64,000 bases of DNA from contig NZ_JAFEMB010000009.1 of the NCBI RefSeq assembly GCF_016892705.1, forward strand, positions 62,001 to 126,000, in the 5' to 3' direction. A model generated the notes under the pieces. That model was not told the DNA's origin, searched no databases, and saw only the letters and a program-made list of their open reading frames with translations. Below are positions 32,363 through 42,599 of this stretch, one piece after another (the stretch's first letter is position 1; each line of letters starts with the position of its first letter). The stretch comes from Microvirga pudoricolor (GTDB lineage: Bacteria; Pseudomonadota; Alphaproteobacteria; Rhizobiales; Beijerinckiaceae). The translations under genes were made by a program, and so were the position numbers.

Positions 32363-33100
32363 ATGGATCAGCAGGAACGGCAGGTCATTTCCGATATTTT
32401 CCAGCGGCTTGAGAGTGTCGCGAACCAGCCGCGCGATCCCGAGGCCGAGCGCTTCATTGCCGACAAGGTGCGCCAGCAGCCCTATGCGCCTTACGCGATG
32501 GCACAAGCCATTTACGTCCAGGAGCAGGCTCTCGCGAACCTCCAGGCCGAGATGGAGCAGTTGCGAGCGGAGGCCGCGCAGGCGCGCCAGCAGCCTGCGG
32601 GCGGCGGTTTCCTGTCGGGCCTCTTCGGCGGCAATGCCCGTCCGGAGCCGTCATACGACAACGCGCCGCGCGGGGCGTCACCCTGGGGACAGGCTCAGGC
32701 CCGCAACATGGGGCAGGGCTATGGCGACCCGCGCGGCTTGGCCGGCGGTCCTCAGCAGAGTGCACCTCTGCAAGGTGGACCCATGCAATCTGGTCCTTGG
32801 GGCGGGGGTGGCATGATGCAGCCGCGCGGAGGCGGCTTTCTCCAGGGCGCCCTGTCGACCGCAGCGGGCGTGGCCGGCGGTGTCATGATCGCAAACGCGC
32901 TTTCCCATGCCTTCGGCGGCGGAGCCCAGGATTCGGCCCAGGGTGCTGCGGAGGGTGTCAACAACCTGACCGATCAGGCCTCGGGAGCAGCCGACTCGGG
33001 CAATGCGGGGATTACGGACGCGCTGTACGAGAACGACCAGGGCGGTGAGGATTATACCGATTTCGACAGCGATGGCGGGGATGGCGGCGACTGGACGTAG
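32363..33100 (+). CDS. DUF2076 family protein
   Basis: The ATG at 32363 has GAGGAGG six bases upstream. An upstream ATG would add five residues. The 245-residue protein starts MDQQERQVISDIFQRLESV with the R-D-P-E-A-E-x-x-I phrase, then coiled coil (QALANLQAEMEQLRAEAAQAR), a Gly/Gln/Pro-rich middle, and a Gly/Asp-rich acidic C-terminus (GGDGGDWT). This is DUF2076. The N-terminal part and the glycine-rich loop resemble envelope-associated or periplasmic sensor-like proteins of unknown function. Confidence 0.8.
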   Translation: MDQQERQVISDIFQRLESVANQPRDPEAERFIADKVRQQPYAPYAMAQAIYVQEQALANLQAEMEQLRAEAAQARQQPAGGGFLSGLFGGNARPEPSYDNAPRGASPWGQAQARNMGQGYGDPRGLAGGPQQSAPLQGGPMQSGPWGGGGMMQPRGGGFLQGALSTAAGVAGGVMIANALSHAFGGGAQDSAQGAAEGVNNLTDQASGAADSGNAGITDALYENDQGGEDYTDFDSDGGDGGDWT

Positions 33101-33148
33101 GCAGCCCGGCGGCCGGACCTCCAGCGGAGCCTGTTCTCCAGGCTGCCG

Positions 33149-33481
33149 TTAGGAATGTCCGGCCGTGGTGGAAAACAGGTTCACCACCAGCACCCCTGCC
33201 AGAATGAGGCCGATGCCGAGGATCGCCGGCCAGTCCAGGGTCTGCTTGTAGAACACCCAGCCGGCGATGGCGATGAGCACGATTCCGATCCCGGACCAGA
33301 TCGCGTAGGCGATCCCCACCGGGATCGTGCGCAAGGTCAGGGACAAGCAGTAGAAAGCCAGGGCGTACCCGACCACGACCACGACGGACGGCCACAGGCG
33401 GGTGAAGCCCTCCGAGGCCTTCAGGGCGCTCGTGGCGATGACCTCGCAGAGGATTGCGGCGAAGAGATAAGCGTAGTTCAT
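33149..33481 (-). CDS. Small multidrug resistance (SMR) efflux transporter
   Basis: The 110-residue protein starts at ATG 33481 (MNYAYLFAAILCEVIATSALK). It has four hydrophobic helices and the conserved Glu13 in the first helix, the proton/substrate residue of EmrE/QacE. The GIAYAIWSGIGIVLIAIAGWV segment fits the second and third helices. It exchanges protons for cationic or quaternary-ammonium compounds, or guanidinium in Gdx members. The subtype cannot be told here. It is convergent with the DUF2076 gene. Confidence 0.9.
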   Translation of the reverse strand: MNYAYLFAAILCEVIATSALKASEGFTRLWPSVVVVVGYALAFYCLSLTLRTIPVGIAYAIWSGIGIVLIAIAGWVFYKQTLDWPAILGIGLILAGVLVVNLFSTTAGHS

Positions 33482-33568
33482 GGGCGGGGAAACTTCCTCG
33501 TCTGGAAGCCCCTTAGCCCGAAACTCCCGTCGCCGCCACCTCTTCACCCCGGTGGGGAGGGGGGCAGA

Positions 33569-34330
33569 TCAGATCACCACCACCTGCGCGCCGACGGGGA
33601 CCCGATTGTAGAGATCGATCACGTCCCGGTTCAGCATGCGGATGCAGCCCGAGGAGACCGCCTGCCCAATGGTATGGGGCTCGTTGGTGCCGTGGATGCG
33701 ATAGAGAGACGAGCCCAAATACAGCGCGCGGGCCCCCAGCGGGTTCTCGGGCCCGCCCTCCATGAAGCGCGGCAGGTCGGGGCGGCGCTTGATCATCTCG
33801 GCCGGCGGGCGCCAGCTCGGCCACTCCCGCTTCATCGACACCGTCTTGCGGCCGGCCCATTCGAAGCCCGGCCGTCCGACCCCAATACCGTAGCGGATGG
33901 CCGTCCCATCGCCCTGAACCAGGTAGAGGTATTTCGACGGTGTATCGATGATCACCGTGCCGGCTCTTTCCCGGCCTCGATACCCCACGACCTGACGCTG
34001 GAACTCGGCGGATGGCTCCATGCCGATAGTGCCTCCGATGTCCTGATCGTAGGGGAGGGAGGCGGTCTCCCGATCCGGCGGAAGCGCCCCGTAAGGGTAT
34101 CCCGTCGCCGGATCGATGGGCGCGTAGCGCGGGTCGCGCCGGGCGGATCGCCTCGACTGGACCGGAGGCAGTCCGGGCTCGTAGGCGCTCGGCGACCCAT
34201 ATCCGGGCACGACCAAGAGGTTCCCGTACACATCCCTTGGGCCCCCGTAATAGGACTGGGCCAGGGCCGCACCGGGAACCGTGAAAGCCGTCAAAGTGAG
34301 GAGAGCCGAACCGCACAACCACCCGCGCAT
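33569..34330 (-). CDS. L,D-transpeptidase (YkuD domain)
   Basis: From ATG 34330 (MRGWLCGSALLTLTAFTVPGAALA signal) the protein is 253 residues. The linker is rich in Pro, Tyr and Arg. The C-terminal YkuD domain has RIHGTNEPHTIGQAVSSGCIRM, which supplies the catalytic His and Cys. It forms or edits 3-3 or protein-peptidoglycan cross-links in the periplasm. It lies 87 bases before the SMR gene on the same strand. The alternative start at 34414 would bury the signal peptide and is less likely. Confidence 0.93.
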   Translation of the reverse strand: MRGWLCGSALLTLTAFTVPGAALAQSYYGGPRDVYGNLLVVPGYGSPSAYEPGLPPVQSRRSARRDPRYAPIDPATGYPYGALPPDRETASLPYDQDIGGTIGMEPSAEFQRQVVGYRGRERAGTVIIDTPSKYLYLVQGDGTAIRYGIGVGRPGFEWAGRKTVSMKREWPSWRPPAEMIKRRPDLPRFMEGGPENPLGARALYLGSSLYRIHGTNEPHTIGQAVSSGCIRMLNRDVIDLYNRVPVGAQVVVI

Positions 34331-34545
34331 CGGAAAAACCCTTTCAATTCCTGGAATATCGATAAACCTTCGACTGTCGGATCGAAGGCATCCGGATTTC
34401 GGCGCCCGTATCACCGCTGCGCACTCTCCTGTTCAGAGCTGCACAAAGAAGTGGCGGTGCCGGGACGAACATGATGTAAGACGCCTCTACGCCATAGGCC
34501 GAAAACCTTCGACCCGCTACGCTAACCATAACCGTCGAGCCCCCC

Positions 34546-35391
34546 ATGCAGTTCGGTCCTATCGTGAGGATGTCCGCTTCCATCGCGGTCCTGTCCGTCA
34601 TGGATGCGGTCATCAAAGGCATGGCAGCCTATTACCCGGTCTTCCAGGTGGCCTTCCTGCGTTTCCTGTGCGGCAGCGTCATCGCGGTCGGAGCCGCCTG
34701 CATCCTGCGGCCGGGCTGGCCGTCTCGGGAAACCGTGGTGGCCAACAGCATGCGCGCCGTGGTGGCCGTGGTGACGGCTCTCAGCTTCTTCTACGCCCTG
34801 AGCCAGCTCCCCCTTGCCGAAACGCTGCTCCTGTCCTTCCTGGCCCCGATGTTCATCGCGCTGCTCGGCGTGATCATGCTGAAGGAGCGGGTGGATGGGC
34901 GCATCCTCGCGGCACTGGCCATGGGTTTCGCCGGAACCCTGGTCGTGGTCTTCGGCCAGTCCGGCGAGGAAGCCGGGGCCCGGTCCATCCCCGGCGTGGC
35001 GGCGGCCCTGGCATCCGCGCTCACCTATGCGCTCAGCATCGTGCTGCTGCGCTCCCGGGCCCAGCGCGATAAGTTCATGCACATCGTGCTGTTCCAGAAC
35101 CTGGGGCCGATGGTGCTGTCGCTCCCGCTCGCGGTCTGGGTCTGGCAGAGCGTGCGCCTCGAGCATCTGCCCTGGTTCGCCCTCATGGGGGCGCTCGGCT
35201 TCGCGGGCCATATGCTGATGGTGTCGGCCTACGCCAAGGCGCCCGCGGCTCGCCTCGCGCCCTTGGAGTACACGGCGCTCATATGGGCGGCCCTCATCGG
35301 GTTCGGGGTCTTCAGCGAGGTTCCGACTTGGGCGACCGCCGTGGGTGGCGTGCTGATCGTCGCCGCAGCCTTCATGACCTCGCGGCGATGA
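34546..35391 (+). CDS. DMT superfamily (EamA) transporter
   Basis: The 281-residue protein has ten predicted membrane helices in two EamA halves, the first starting MDAVIKGMAAYYPVFQVAFLRF and the second near SALTYALSIVLLRSRAQ. Typical phrases are PLAETLLLSFLAPMFIALLG and YAKAPAARLAPLEYTALIWA. Exporters of this type handle amino acids or other metabolites. The substrate cannot be told. It is a single gene ending before the groE promoter region. Confidence 0.9.
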   Translation: MQFGPIVRMSASIAVLSVMDAVIKGMAAYYPVFQVAFLRFLCGSVIAVGAACILRPGWPSRETVVANSMRAVVAVVTALSFFYALSQLPLAETLLLSFLAPMFIALLGVIMLKERVDGRILAALAMGFAGTLVVVFGQSGEEAGARSIPGVAAALASALTYALSIVLLRSRAQRDKFMHIVLFQNLGPMVLSLPLAVWVWQSVRLEHLPWFALMGALGFAGHMLMVSAYAKAPAARLAPLEYTALIWAALIGFGVFSEVPTWATAVGGVLIVAAAFMTSRR

Positions 35392-35442
35392 CTGTCATAT
35401 TGTAGCATTTTGTGGGGGATCCACCGTCATAATTCCACCGCC

Positions 35443-35459
35443 GTTCATCTTATATGAAC
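35443..35459 (+). other. Inverted repeat just upstream of the groE promoter
   Basis: Arms GTTCAT and ATGAAC with five bases between lie eight bases before the -35 box of groES. It could be a weak terminator or an operator. No T-tract is evident. Confidence 0.35.
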
Positions 35460-35465
35460 AGGCGT

Positions 35466-35532
35466 CTTGACTCGGTCCAAGGACATCCTTATCTCGCGGC
35501 CAGCGTTGGCACTCGTCGACCGACAGTGCTAA
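35466..35532 (+). promoter_or_regulatory. groE promoter with CIRCE element
   Basis: CTTGAC at 35466-35471 and CTTATCT at 35488-35494 fit alphaproteobacterial heat-shock (RpoH) promoters, and TTGACT with TATCTC 17 bases apart also fits sigma-70. CIRCE follows at 35506-35532, TTGGCACTC-N9-CAGTGCTAA, one base from the classic HrcA site in each arm. HrcA repression plus RpoH activation is likely. Confidence 0.85.
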
Positions 35533-35595
35533 CAGCTGGAAGATTATGAGCCGCGGCCCCTGGGGCTTAGCGCTAACAGTCGAAGAGGAAGTTCC

Positions 35596-35883
35596 ATGAA
35601 GTTCCGTCCGCTGCACGACCGCGTCGTCGTCCGCCGCATTGAAAGCGAAGAGAAGACGAAGGGCGGCATCATCATCCCGGATACCGCCAAGGAGAAGCCG
35701 CAAGAGGGCGAGATCGTCGCCGTCGGCTCCGGCGCCCGCGACGAGAGCGGCAAGATCGTTGCCCTCGACGTCAAGGCCGGCGACCGCGTCCTGTTCGGCA
35801 AGTGGTCCGGCACCGAGGTCAAGATCGATGGTCAGGACCTGCTGATCATGAAGGAATCCGACATCATGGGCGTGATCGCTTAA
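35596..35883 (+). CDS. groES: Co-chaperonin GroES
   Basis: The 95-residue protein begins [16 protein letters not shown] and has the mobile loop [18 protein letters not shown] and the end SDIMGVIA. It caps the GroEL ring. A SD-like GAAGAGGAAG precedes the ATG, and groEL starts 57 bases downstream in the same operon. Confidence 0.98.
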   Translation: MKFRPLHDRVVVRRIESEEKTKGGIIIPDTAKEKPQEGEIVAVGSGARDESGKIVALDVKAGDRVLFGKWSGTEVKIDGQDLLIMKESDIMGVIA

Positions 35884-35937
35884 ACCTCAAGCGAACCGTC
35901 TTTCTCCCCGAATTACTCCCATTAACTGGAGGCATAG

Positions 35938-37587
<1,650 letters not shown>

Positions 37588-37614
37588 GTCCCGCACCTTC
37601 GCAGAAATAAATAG

Positions 37615-37640
37615 GCCCCGGGGGAAACTCCGGGGCTTCT
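37615..37640 (+). terminator. groESL terminator
   Basis: Arms GCCCCGG (37615-37621) and CCGGGGC (37630-37636) with an eight-base loop, followed by TTCTT, lie 28 bases after the groEL stop. Confidence 0.75.
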
Positions 37641-37703
37641 TACGTTTGGGAAACTATTCGTCCGAAGAGTTTCTGGAAAAGCTTAGAGTAGATATGGCTA
37701 AGC

Positions 37704-37715
37704 CCTATTAATAGG
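37704..37715 (+). promoter_or_regulatory. Palindrome over the ribosome-binding region of the large RTX gene
   Basis: CCTATTAATAGG is a perfect 12-base palindrome, and its right arm AATAGGAAG overlaps the SD region of the gene starting at 37724. It may be an operator or fold back on the SD. Confidence 0.4.
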
Positions 37716-37723
37716 AAGTAGCC

Positions 37724-39406
37724 ATGGCCATTCATGTGATCGATGCTTCGAGACCAGTTCCTCCAGTTTACGGTGAGTGGGAACCTGGTTTCTGGCTTCA
37801 GGATGAGAACAGCACGCTTGTTCTCTCCGCCGGTGCAGAGATTAATGCGTATGGGGAAAGCGGCTACGGGATCTTCGCCACTTATGGTTCGACTTTACTG
37901 ATCGATGGGAGTGTTCATAGCGCACAGGGTTTGGGCATCGCGATGCATGGAGCGCTTGTTGTTGGGGCAAGTGCGGAGATCTTCGGCAAGTGGGGTGGAG
38001 TTTCGTTGTTCGAGGATCAGGTGGCTGGACGACCGAATGTCGTCATCAATGCCGGCCTGATCAAAAGCCAGCAATCGGCCGGTCTCATCATTACGTCTAT
38101 GCATAGCGTCATCTCGAATTCAGGCACGATTGCTGGAAATGCCGGTATCTGGGTGGAGGGCAGCAACACCCCAAACCAGAGCATGGCCTTGACCAATACA
38201 GGTCTGATCCAAGGCGATAAAACCGCCATTCTGGGTGTTGGTTATGGCTCCAACGTCATCAAGAACAAGGGCGTCATCAACGGATCGATCATCCTAGGAT
38301 ATGACAACGACACTTATGACGGTCGTGGCGGTATCGTGAACGGAGACATTTTCCTCGGTTCTGGAGACGATGTGGCTTACGGCGGGGAAGGATCGGAAAC
38401 CTTCTATGCCGGTGCGGGCGACGATTTTATCGATGGAGGGGATGGGGTCGATAACCTGCTCATGAGCTATGGAAGCTTGGGATCGGTTGTTCGGTATACG
38501 GTTGATTTACGCATCCATGAGAAGCAGCAGGTATCCCATACAAGCTGGATCGTTGCCCGTAATATCGAGAATCTTGTAGGCGGCACGCTTTCGGACATCT
38601 TCATCGGTAACAGCGATGCCAACACACTCGTCGGCGATGCAGGCAATGACACCCTCGACGGCTACGATGGTAACGACCTTCTGAGTGGTGGAGCAGGCAA
38701 CGATCTCCTTGTCGGCGGTGCGGGTGTGGATACGGCTGTGTTCACCGGCAAATTCTTAGATTACACAATCGCTGTGAACCGAGGCGGCAGCCTAACGATC
38801 ACCGACAAGCGCGCGTCAGGCGATGGCGTAGATGTTCTAGGGGGGGTGGAGTTTGCGCTCTTCAGTGACCGCATTTACACCCTCCCGAAGGCGACACCCG
38901 ATACCACGAGCGATGTCACTGTCGTCATCAAGCCTGCTGAGGACACCGGCAAGGCCGTCGTCCTGCCGACCGTATTCCAATCCGTTGCAACCTCGCTGAT
39001 CCTCAAGGGCGGCAAAAAAGCCGATGTGCTGCAAGGCGGGTCGGGGGACGATTACCTGAACGGCGGGCTGGGACGGGACAAGATCGCGGGTGGTCTGGGC
39101 GAGGACACCTTCGCGTTCACCACTAGGCTCAAGAACAACGTCGACAAACTCCTCGACTTCACCTCGGGCGAGGACACCATTGCGCTGTCCAAGGCCATCT
39201 TCACGGGCCTCAGGAAGGGTGCCCTCGACAAGGACGCCTTCCGGGTCGGGAAGACGGCTCTCGATGCGGATGACCGGATCATCTACGACGCCGTCAAGGG
39301 AACCCTGTCCTTCGATGCGGACGGGTCTGGTGACATGCGGGCCGTGACCTTCGCGGCCCTCAAGGCCAAGGCGGCGCTGACCGCCGCTGATTTCATGGTC
39401 ATCTGA
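37724..39406 (+). CDS. Large mosaic RTX protein with beta-helix-like N-terminus
   Basis: The 560-residue protein has three parts. Residues 1-230 carry repeats such as ISNSGTIAGNAGIWV, NAGLIKSQQSAGLI and NKGVINGSIILG, typical of beta-helical passenger domains. Residues about 205-345 hold RTX nonapeptides and an intervening segment, followed by an ISDKRASGDGVDVLGGVE-type stretch (DYTIAVNRGGSLTITDKR), common in large adhesins. The last 150 residues bring two more RTX repeats and the shared module ending AADFMVI. The first two thirds are AT-richer than the final 400 bases. It may be an adhesin or matrix protein. No signal peptide is seen. Confidence 0.82.
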   Translation: MAIHVIDASRPVPPVYGEWEPGFWLQDENSTLVLSAGAEINAYGESGYGIFATYGSTLLIDGSVHSAQGLGIAMHGALVVGASAEIFGKWGGVSLFEDQVAGRPNVVINAGLIKSQQSAGLIITSMHSVISNSGTIAGNAGIWVEGSNTPNQSMALTNTGLIQGDKTAILGVGYGSNVIKNKGVINGSIILGYDNDTYDGRGGIVNGDIFLGSGDDVAYGGEGSETFYAGAGDDFIDGGDGVDNLLMSYGSLGSVVRYTVDLRIHEKQQVSHTSWIVARNIENLVGGTLSDIFIGNSDANTLVGDAGNDTLDGYDGNDLLSGGAGNDLLVGGAGVDTAVFTGKFLDYTIAVNRGGSLTITDKRASGDGVDVLGGVEFALFSDRIYTLPKATPDTTSDVTVVIKPAEDTGKAVVLPTVFQSVATSLILKGGKKADVLQGGSGDDYLNGGLGRDKIAGGLGEDTFAFTTRLKNNVDKLLDFTSGEDTIALSKAIFTGLRKGALDKDAFRVGKTALDADDRIIYDAVKGTLSFDADGSGDMRAVTFAALKAKAALTAADFMVI

Positions 39407-39433
39407 GGGGTCGTTCAACCAGAATTTCATCGG

Positions 39434-39457
39434 CGCCCCGGAGGAAACTCCGGGGCG
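39434..39457. terminator. Terminator between the RTX and rhodanese genes
   Basis: Perfect ten-base arms CGCCCCGGAG (39434-39443) and CTCCGGGGCG (39448-39457) with a GAAA tetraloop lie between convergent genes. The GNRA loop adds stability. Confidence 0.8.
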
Positions 39458-39470
39458 TCGTCGTTGTCGG

Positions 39471-39896
39471 TCAGGCCGCCTCGGAGATCCGTCCCGGGTC
39501 CCTGCCGGCCGCGACGGCGAAGCCCTCGTCGGCCCAGCCCGTCATGCCGCCGATCATCACCTTGACGGATCGTCCGAGGCGGGCGAGCCGCAAGGCGGCC
39601 CGGTCGGTGCCGTTGCAATGGGGCCCCGCGCAATAGACGACGAACAGCGTGTCCGCTGGCCATTCGGCCATCCGGTGCTCGGTCATTTTGCCGTGGGGCA
39701 GGTTGATCGCTCCGGGCACATGGGCGCTGGCATAAAGCGCCGGTCCGCGAACGTCGAGGAGCACGAAGTCCGGCGCACCGGTGCGAAGGGATTCGTGGAC
39801 GTCCCAGCAATCCGTCTCCAGTGAAAGACGGCGGGCGTAGTGCGCGGCGGCGACTTCCGCATCCGCGGCGGCGGTGTCGGATACGAGACTGGGCAT
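39471..39896 (-). CDS. Rhodanese-domain protein
   Basis: The 141-residue protein has a single rhodanese domain with active-site Cys89 in VVYCAGPHCNGTDRAA, a loop seen in many single-domain sulfurtransferases. DVRGPALYASAHVPGAINLPHG precedes it. It transfers sulfane sulfur in the cytoplasm. It is divergent from the GlxA-type regulator with about 90 bases between, so the two may be co-regulated. Confidence 0.9.
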   Translation of the reverse strand: MPSLVSDTAAADAEVAAAHYARRLSLETDCWDVHESLRTGAPDFVLLDVRGPALYASAHVPGAINLPHGKMTEHRMAEWPADTLFVVYCAGPHCNGTDRAALRLARLGRSVKVMIGGMTGWADEGFAVAAGRDPGRISEAA

Positions 39897-39984
39897 GGGC
39901 GAACTCCTGAGGTTTTCAGGGGTCGATCATCCTGGGCGCGACAAAGCTTGCCAACTGGCCGAAACGCCAAGTACCGTGAAGATC

Positions 39985-40986
39985 ATGCCAAACCCATTGG
40001 AGAACACAGTTTCTGCCGTAGCCGAGCAGCCCGATGGCCCCCTCGTGGCCGTCCTGGCCTATGACGGCCTGTGCACCTTCGAGTTCGGCGTCGCCTGCGA
40101 GGTGTTCGGACTTCCGCGCCCGGAACTGGGGGATCGATGGTACCGGTACCGCGTCTGCGGGATCGAGCCGGGACCGCTGCGGGCCGGGGGTGGCCTCTCG
40201 GTCACCGTGGAGATGGGCCTCGAGGGTTTGGCGGAGGCCGATCTCATCGTGGTGCCGGGGTGGCGGGGGATCGAGGCACCGGTGCCTTCTTGGCTTGTCG
40301 GCGCCTTGCGGGCCGCTCACGAGCGCGGCGCCAGGATCATGTCCCTGTGCTCCGGCATCGCGGTGCTGGCAGCGGCCGGCCTCCTCAACGGAAGGTCCGC
40401 CACGACCCATTGGCGCTACGCGGAGGCCATGACGGCGCACTACCCCGGCATCCGCCTGGTGCCGGACGTGCTCTACGTGGACGAAGGTCCCGTCTTGACG
40501 GCCGCCGGCAGCGCCGCCGGAATCGACCTGTGCCTGCATGTGGTACGCCGCGATTTCGGGCCTGAGGCTGCCAACAGCGTGGCGCGCCGCCTGGTGGTGC
40601 CGCCCCATCGCGATGGTGGGCAGGCCCAGTTCATCCGGATGCCTGTGCCCGAACCGCGCGAAGGCGCCCGGATGGGACGGCTCTTCGACTGGATGCGCGA
40701 GCGCCTGCCCGAGGAGCAACCGGTTGCCCGCCTCGCTGGGCAGGCCGGCATGAGCGTGCGCACCTTTCAGCGACGGTTTCAGGCCGCGACGGGCCAGACG
40801 CCGGGGGAGTGGCTTGTTGCGGCGCGGCTGCGCCGTGCGTGCGATCTGCTGGAAAGCGACGCCGCATCTCTCGACGACGTTGCCGTACAGGCCGGCTTCG
40901 GATCCCTGGCCACCATGCGGCACCACTTCGGAACGAGGCTGAACACCAGCCCCGGTGCCTACCGCAAGCGCTTCGGGCTGACCTGA
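39985..40986 (+). CDS. GlxA/FtrA-type AraC-family transcriptional regulator
   Basis: From ATG 39985 (MPNPLENTVSAVAEQPDG) the protein is 333 residues. The longer frame starting at 39874 overlaps the divergent rhodanese gene and is unlikely. A DJ-1/PfpI-like N-terminal domain (SLCSGIAVLAAAGLLNGRSATTHW) is followed by a C-terminal AraC helix-turn-helix pair (LAGQAGMSVRTFQRRFQAATGQTP, then VAVQAGFGSLATMRHHF). This is the GlxA family. It probably regulates the divergent rhodanese gene. Its inducer is unknown. Confidence 0.9.
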   Translation: MPNPLENTVSAVAEQPDGPLVAVLAYDGLCTFEFGVACEVFGLPRPELGDRWYRYRVCGIEPGPLRAGGGLSVTVEMGLEGLAEADLIVVPGWRGIEAPVPSWLVGALRAAHERGARIMSLCSGIAVLAAAGLLNGRSATTHWRYAEAMTAHYPGIRLVPDVLYVDEGPVLTAAGSAAGIDLCLHVVRRDFGPEAANSVARRLVVPPHRDGGQAQFIRMPVPEPREGARMGRLFDWMRERLPEEQPVARLAGQAGMSVRTFQRRFQAATGQTPGEWLVAARLRRACDLLESDAASLDDVAVQAGFGSLATMRHHFGTRLNTSPGAYRKRFGLT

Positions 40987-41044
40987 GGATCAGGATCCCG
41001 GAACCGGCGTTGTCGCCCATCGATTGACCCCGGGAGGCCCAGCC

Positions 41045-41485
41045 ATGACCGCACCCGTTCCGTCCCCACGCCTGACCGACCGCCCCGAGGACCTGCGAGC
41101 CTTGCTGGGGCGTGTGAAGACCATTGCGGTGGTCGGCGCCAGCATGGATCCCTGGCGGCCCAGCTTCGGCGTGACGGGGTACCTGCATCGGCAGGGTTAC
41201 AGGCTGATCCCGGTCAATCCCATGGCGGTGGGGCAGGATCTCTTCGGAGAGCCCTTCCGGGCCAAGCTGCAGGACATCGGGGAGCAGGTGGATCTGGTGA
41301 ACGTGTTCCGGCGGCCCGAGCATGTCCCGGGCGTGGTCGAGGACGCCATCGCGATCGGGGCACCCGCCATCTGGCTGCAACTCGGGATTGTCAACCTTGC
41401 GGCCGCCGCCCAAGCCGAGGCGGCCGGTATCGCCATGGTGATGAACCGCTGCATCAGCGTCGAGCATTCGCGCCTGATGCGTTGA
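41045..41485 (+). CDS. CoA-binding domain protein (YccU type)
   Basis: The 146-residue protein (ATG 41045, preceded by GGGAGG) has one CoA-binding Rossmann domain: RVKTIAVVGASMDPWRPSFGVTGYL, VNPMAVGQDLFGEPF, then GAPAIWLQLGIVN and RCISVEHSRLM. These proteins bind CoA or a related nucleotide. Their physiological role is not established. Confidence 0.88.
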   Translation: MTAPVPSPRLTDRPEDLRALLGRVKTIAVVGASMDPWRPSFGVTGYLHRQGYRLIPVNPMAVGQDLFGEPFRAKLQDIGEQVDLVNVFRRPEHVPGVVEDAIAIGAPAIWLQLGIVNLAAAAQAEAAGIAMVMNRCISVEHSRLMR

Positions 41486-41560
41486 CCCCTCTTGGCCGCG
41501 ACCCGAACGAAATCATGTGCCATACGTTGCTTTCTGAACCGGCTAAGGAAAGCGAACGGC

Positions 41561-42103
41561 ATGAGAGATCGTCATTCGTCCTGGTGCGCCCCCCGGCGTC
41601 GCGCCCTCCACAGCCTGATCGCGCTCACCCTCGCCTTGATGGCCTTGTTGCCCATGGCACAGGCCGCCGACGCACAGGCACTCCGCCCCGGCTCGGCCTC
41701 GCTTCGGACCCTCGACCTTGGCCCGACGGTCCGCTGGTACGAGACCCATTTGGGATTCCGGCAGGTCTCGGTGGACAGCCGGGTCCAGGCGCGAAGGGTC
41801 GTCCTCGAGCGCCAGGGCTTCCTGCTTGAGATCGCCGAGGACCACAAGGCGACGCCTCAGGCTGGCGCCGCCGATGTGGATACCACCAGTGCCACCGGCG
41901 TCCCCGTCGTCAGCCTTCTCGTGCCCGACGTGGATCGGGAGGTTCGCCGCCTTCGCGGGAGCGGGGTCGAGATCGTGCGGGATCCGGAAGATGATCTCGA
42001 CGGCAGCTTTCGTTCGGCTCTCATCAGCGATTACGGACATCGCACGGTGGAACTGCGCGAGCCGCTGGGGTCGCCGGGAAGCTTTCACCCGACCGGCCGA
42101 TAA
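41561..42103 (+). CDS. Secreted VOC/glyoxalase-fold protein
   Basis: From ATG 41561 the 180-residue protein begins with a signal peptide (MRDRHSSWCAPRRRALHSLIALTLALMALLP). A single vicinal-oxygen-chelate domain follows (DLGPTVRWYETHLGFRQVSV, then LLVPDVDREVRRLRGSGVEI and YGHRTVELREPL). Export is unusual for this fold, which more often is cytoplasmic. Ligand and enzyme activity are unknown. An earlier ATG at 41492 gives a 23-residue extension lacking a clean signal. Confidence 0.75.
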   Translation: MRDRHSSWCAPRRRALHSLIALTLALMALLPMAQAADAQALRPGSASLRTLDLGPTVRWYETHLGFRQVSVDSRVQARRVVLERQGFLLEIAEDHKATPQAGAADVDTTSATGVPVVSLLVPDVDREVRRLRGSGVEIVRDPEDDLDGSFRSALISDYGHRTVELREPLGSPGSFHPTGR

Positions 42104-42132
42104 TCCGCTGCAGAGAATATTCGGCGCCGGCC

Positions 42133-42158
42133 GGAATAAAGCGGTTCAGGGGGTGTCT
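42133..42158 (+). promoter_or_regulatory. Candidate ECF sigma promoter
   Basis: GGAATAAA at 42133-42140 and GTCT at 42155-42158 are 14 bases apart. This has the form of an ECF promoter, and the first gene downstream belongs to a module with an ECF sigma factor. Autoregulation is an inference. Confidence 0.45.
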
Positions 42159-42197
42159 TTTGCTTCGTGGTCTCCATGGACCCAAAGGAGAGATCCC

Positions 42198-42581
42198 ATG
42201 ACATTCCCCCTGCGCTCCGTCCTCGCGGTTTTGGCAGTTGCGGCCTCCACGGCCGCCTTCGCCCAGATGGCTCCCGCCAAGGTGGCTGATACCAGCAAGG
42301 GCAAGGCTCTCGTGGACGCGAAAGGCATGACCCTCTACACGTTCGACCGCGATGCGCCCGGCAAGTCCAACTGCAACGGCACCTGCGCCACCAACTGGCC
42401 GCCGCTGATGGCTTCGGCGGACGCGAAGGCTGCCGGCGATTGGATGCCCGTCAAGCGCGACGACGGCTCCATGATGTGGGCCTACAAGGGCAAGCCGCTC
42501 TACACCTGGGCGAAGGATGCCAAAGCCGGCGACGTGACCGGTGACGGCGTCAACCAAGTCTGGCACGTCGCCACCCCGTAA
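42198..42581 (+). CDS. Secreted COG4315-type repeat protein
   Basis: The 127-residue precursor has a signal peptide (MTFPLRSVLAVLAVAASTAAFAQ) and a repeat pair: LVDAKGMTLYTFDRDAPGKSNC-type text with CNGTCATNWPPL, then MMWAYKGKPLYTWAKDAKAGD. This is the COG4315 family, small periplasmic or surface proteins of unknown function often found beside ECF sigma factors. AAAGGAG precedes the ATG. It lies 18 bases before the sigma gene and probably belongs to its operon. Confidence 0.88.
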   Translation: MTFPLRSVLAVLAVAASTAAFAQMAPAKVADTSKGKALVDAKGMTLYTFDRDAPGKSNCNGTCATNWPPLMASADAKAAGDWMPVKRDDGSMMWAYKGKPLYTWAKDAKAGDVTGDGVNQVWHVATP

Positions 42582-42599
42582 AGTCCCCTCGCGTTCCAC

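Noticed and set aside
39874..39984. Extended start of the GlxA-type regulator
   Set aside because: It would overlap the divergent rhodanese gene, and the DJ-1-like domain begins only after ATG 39985.
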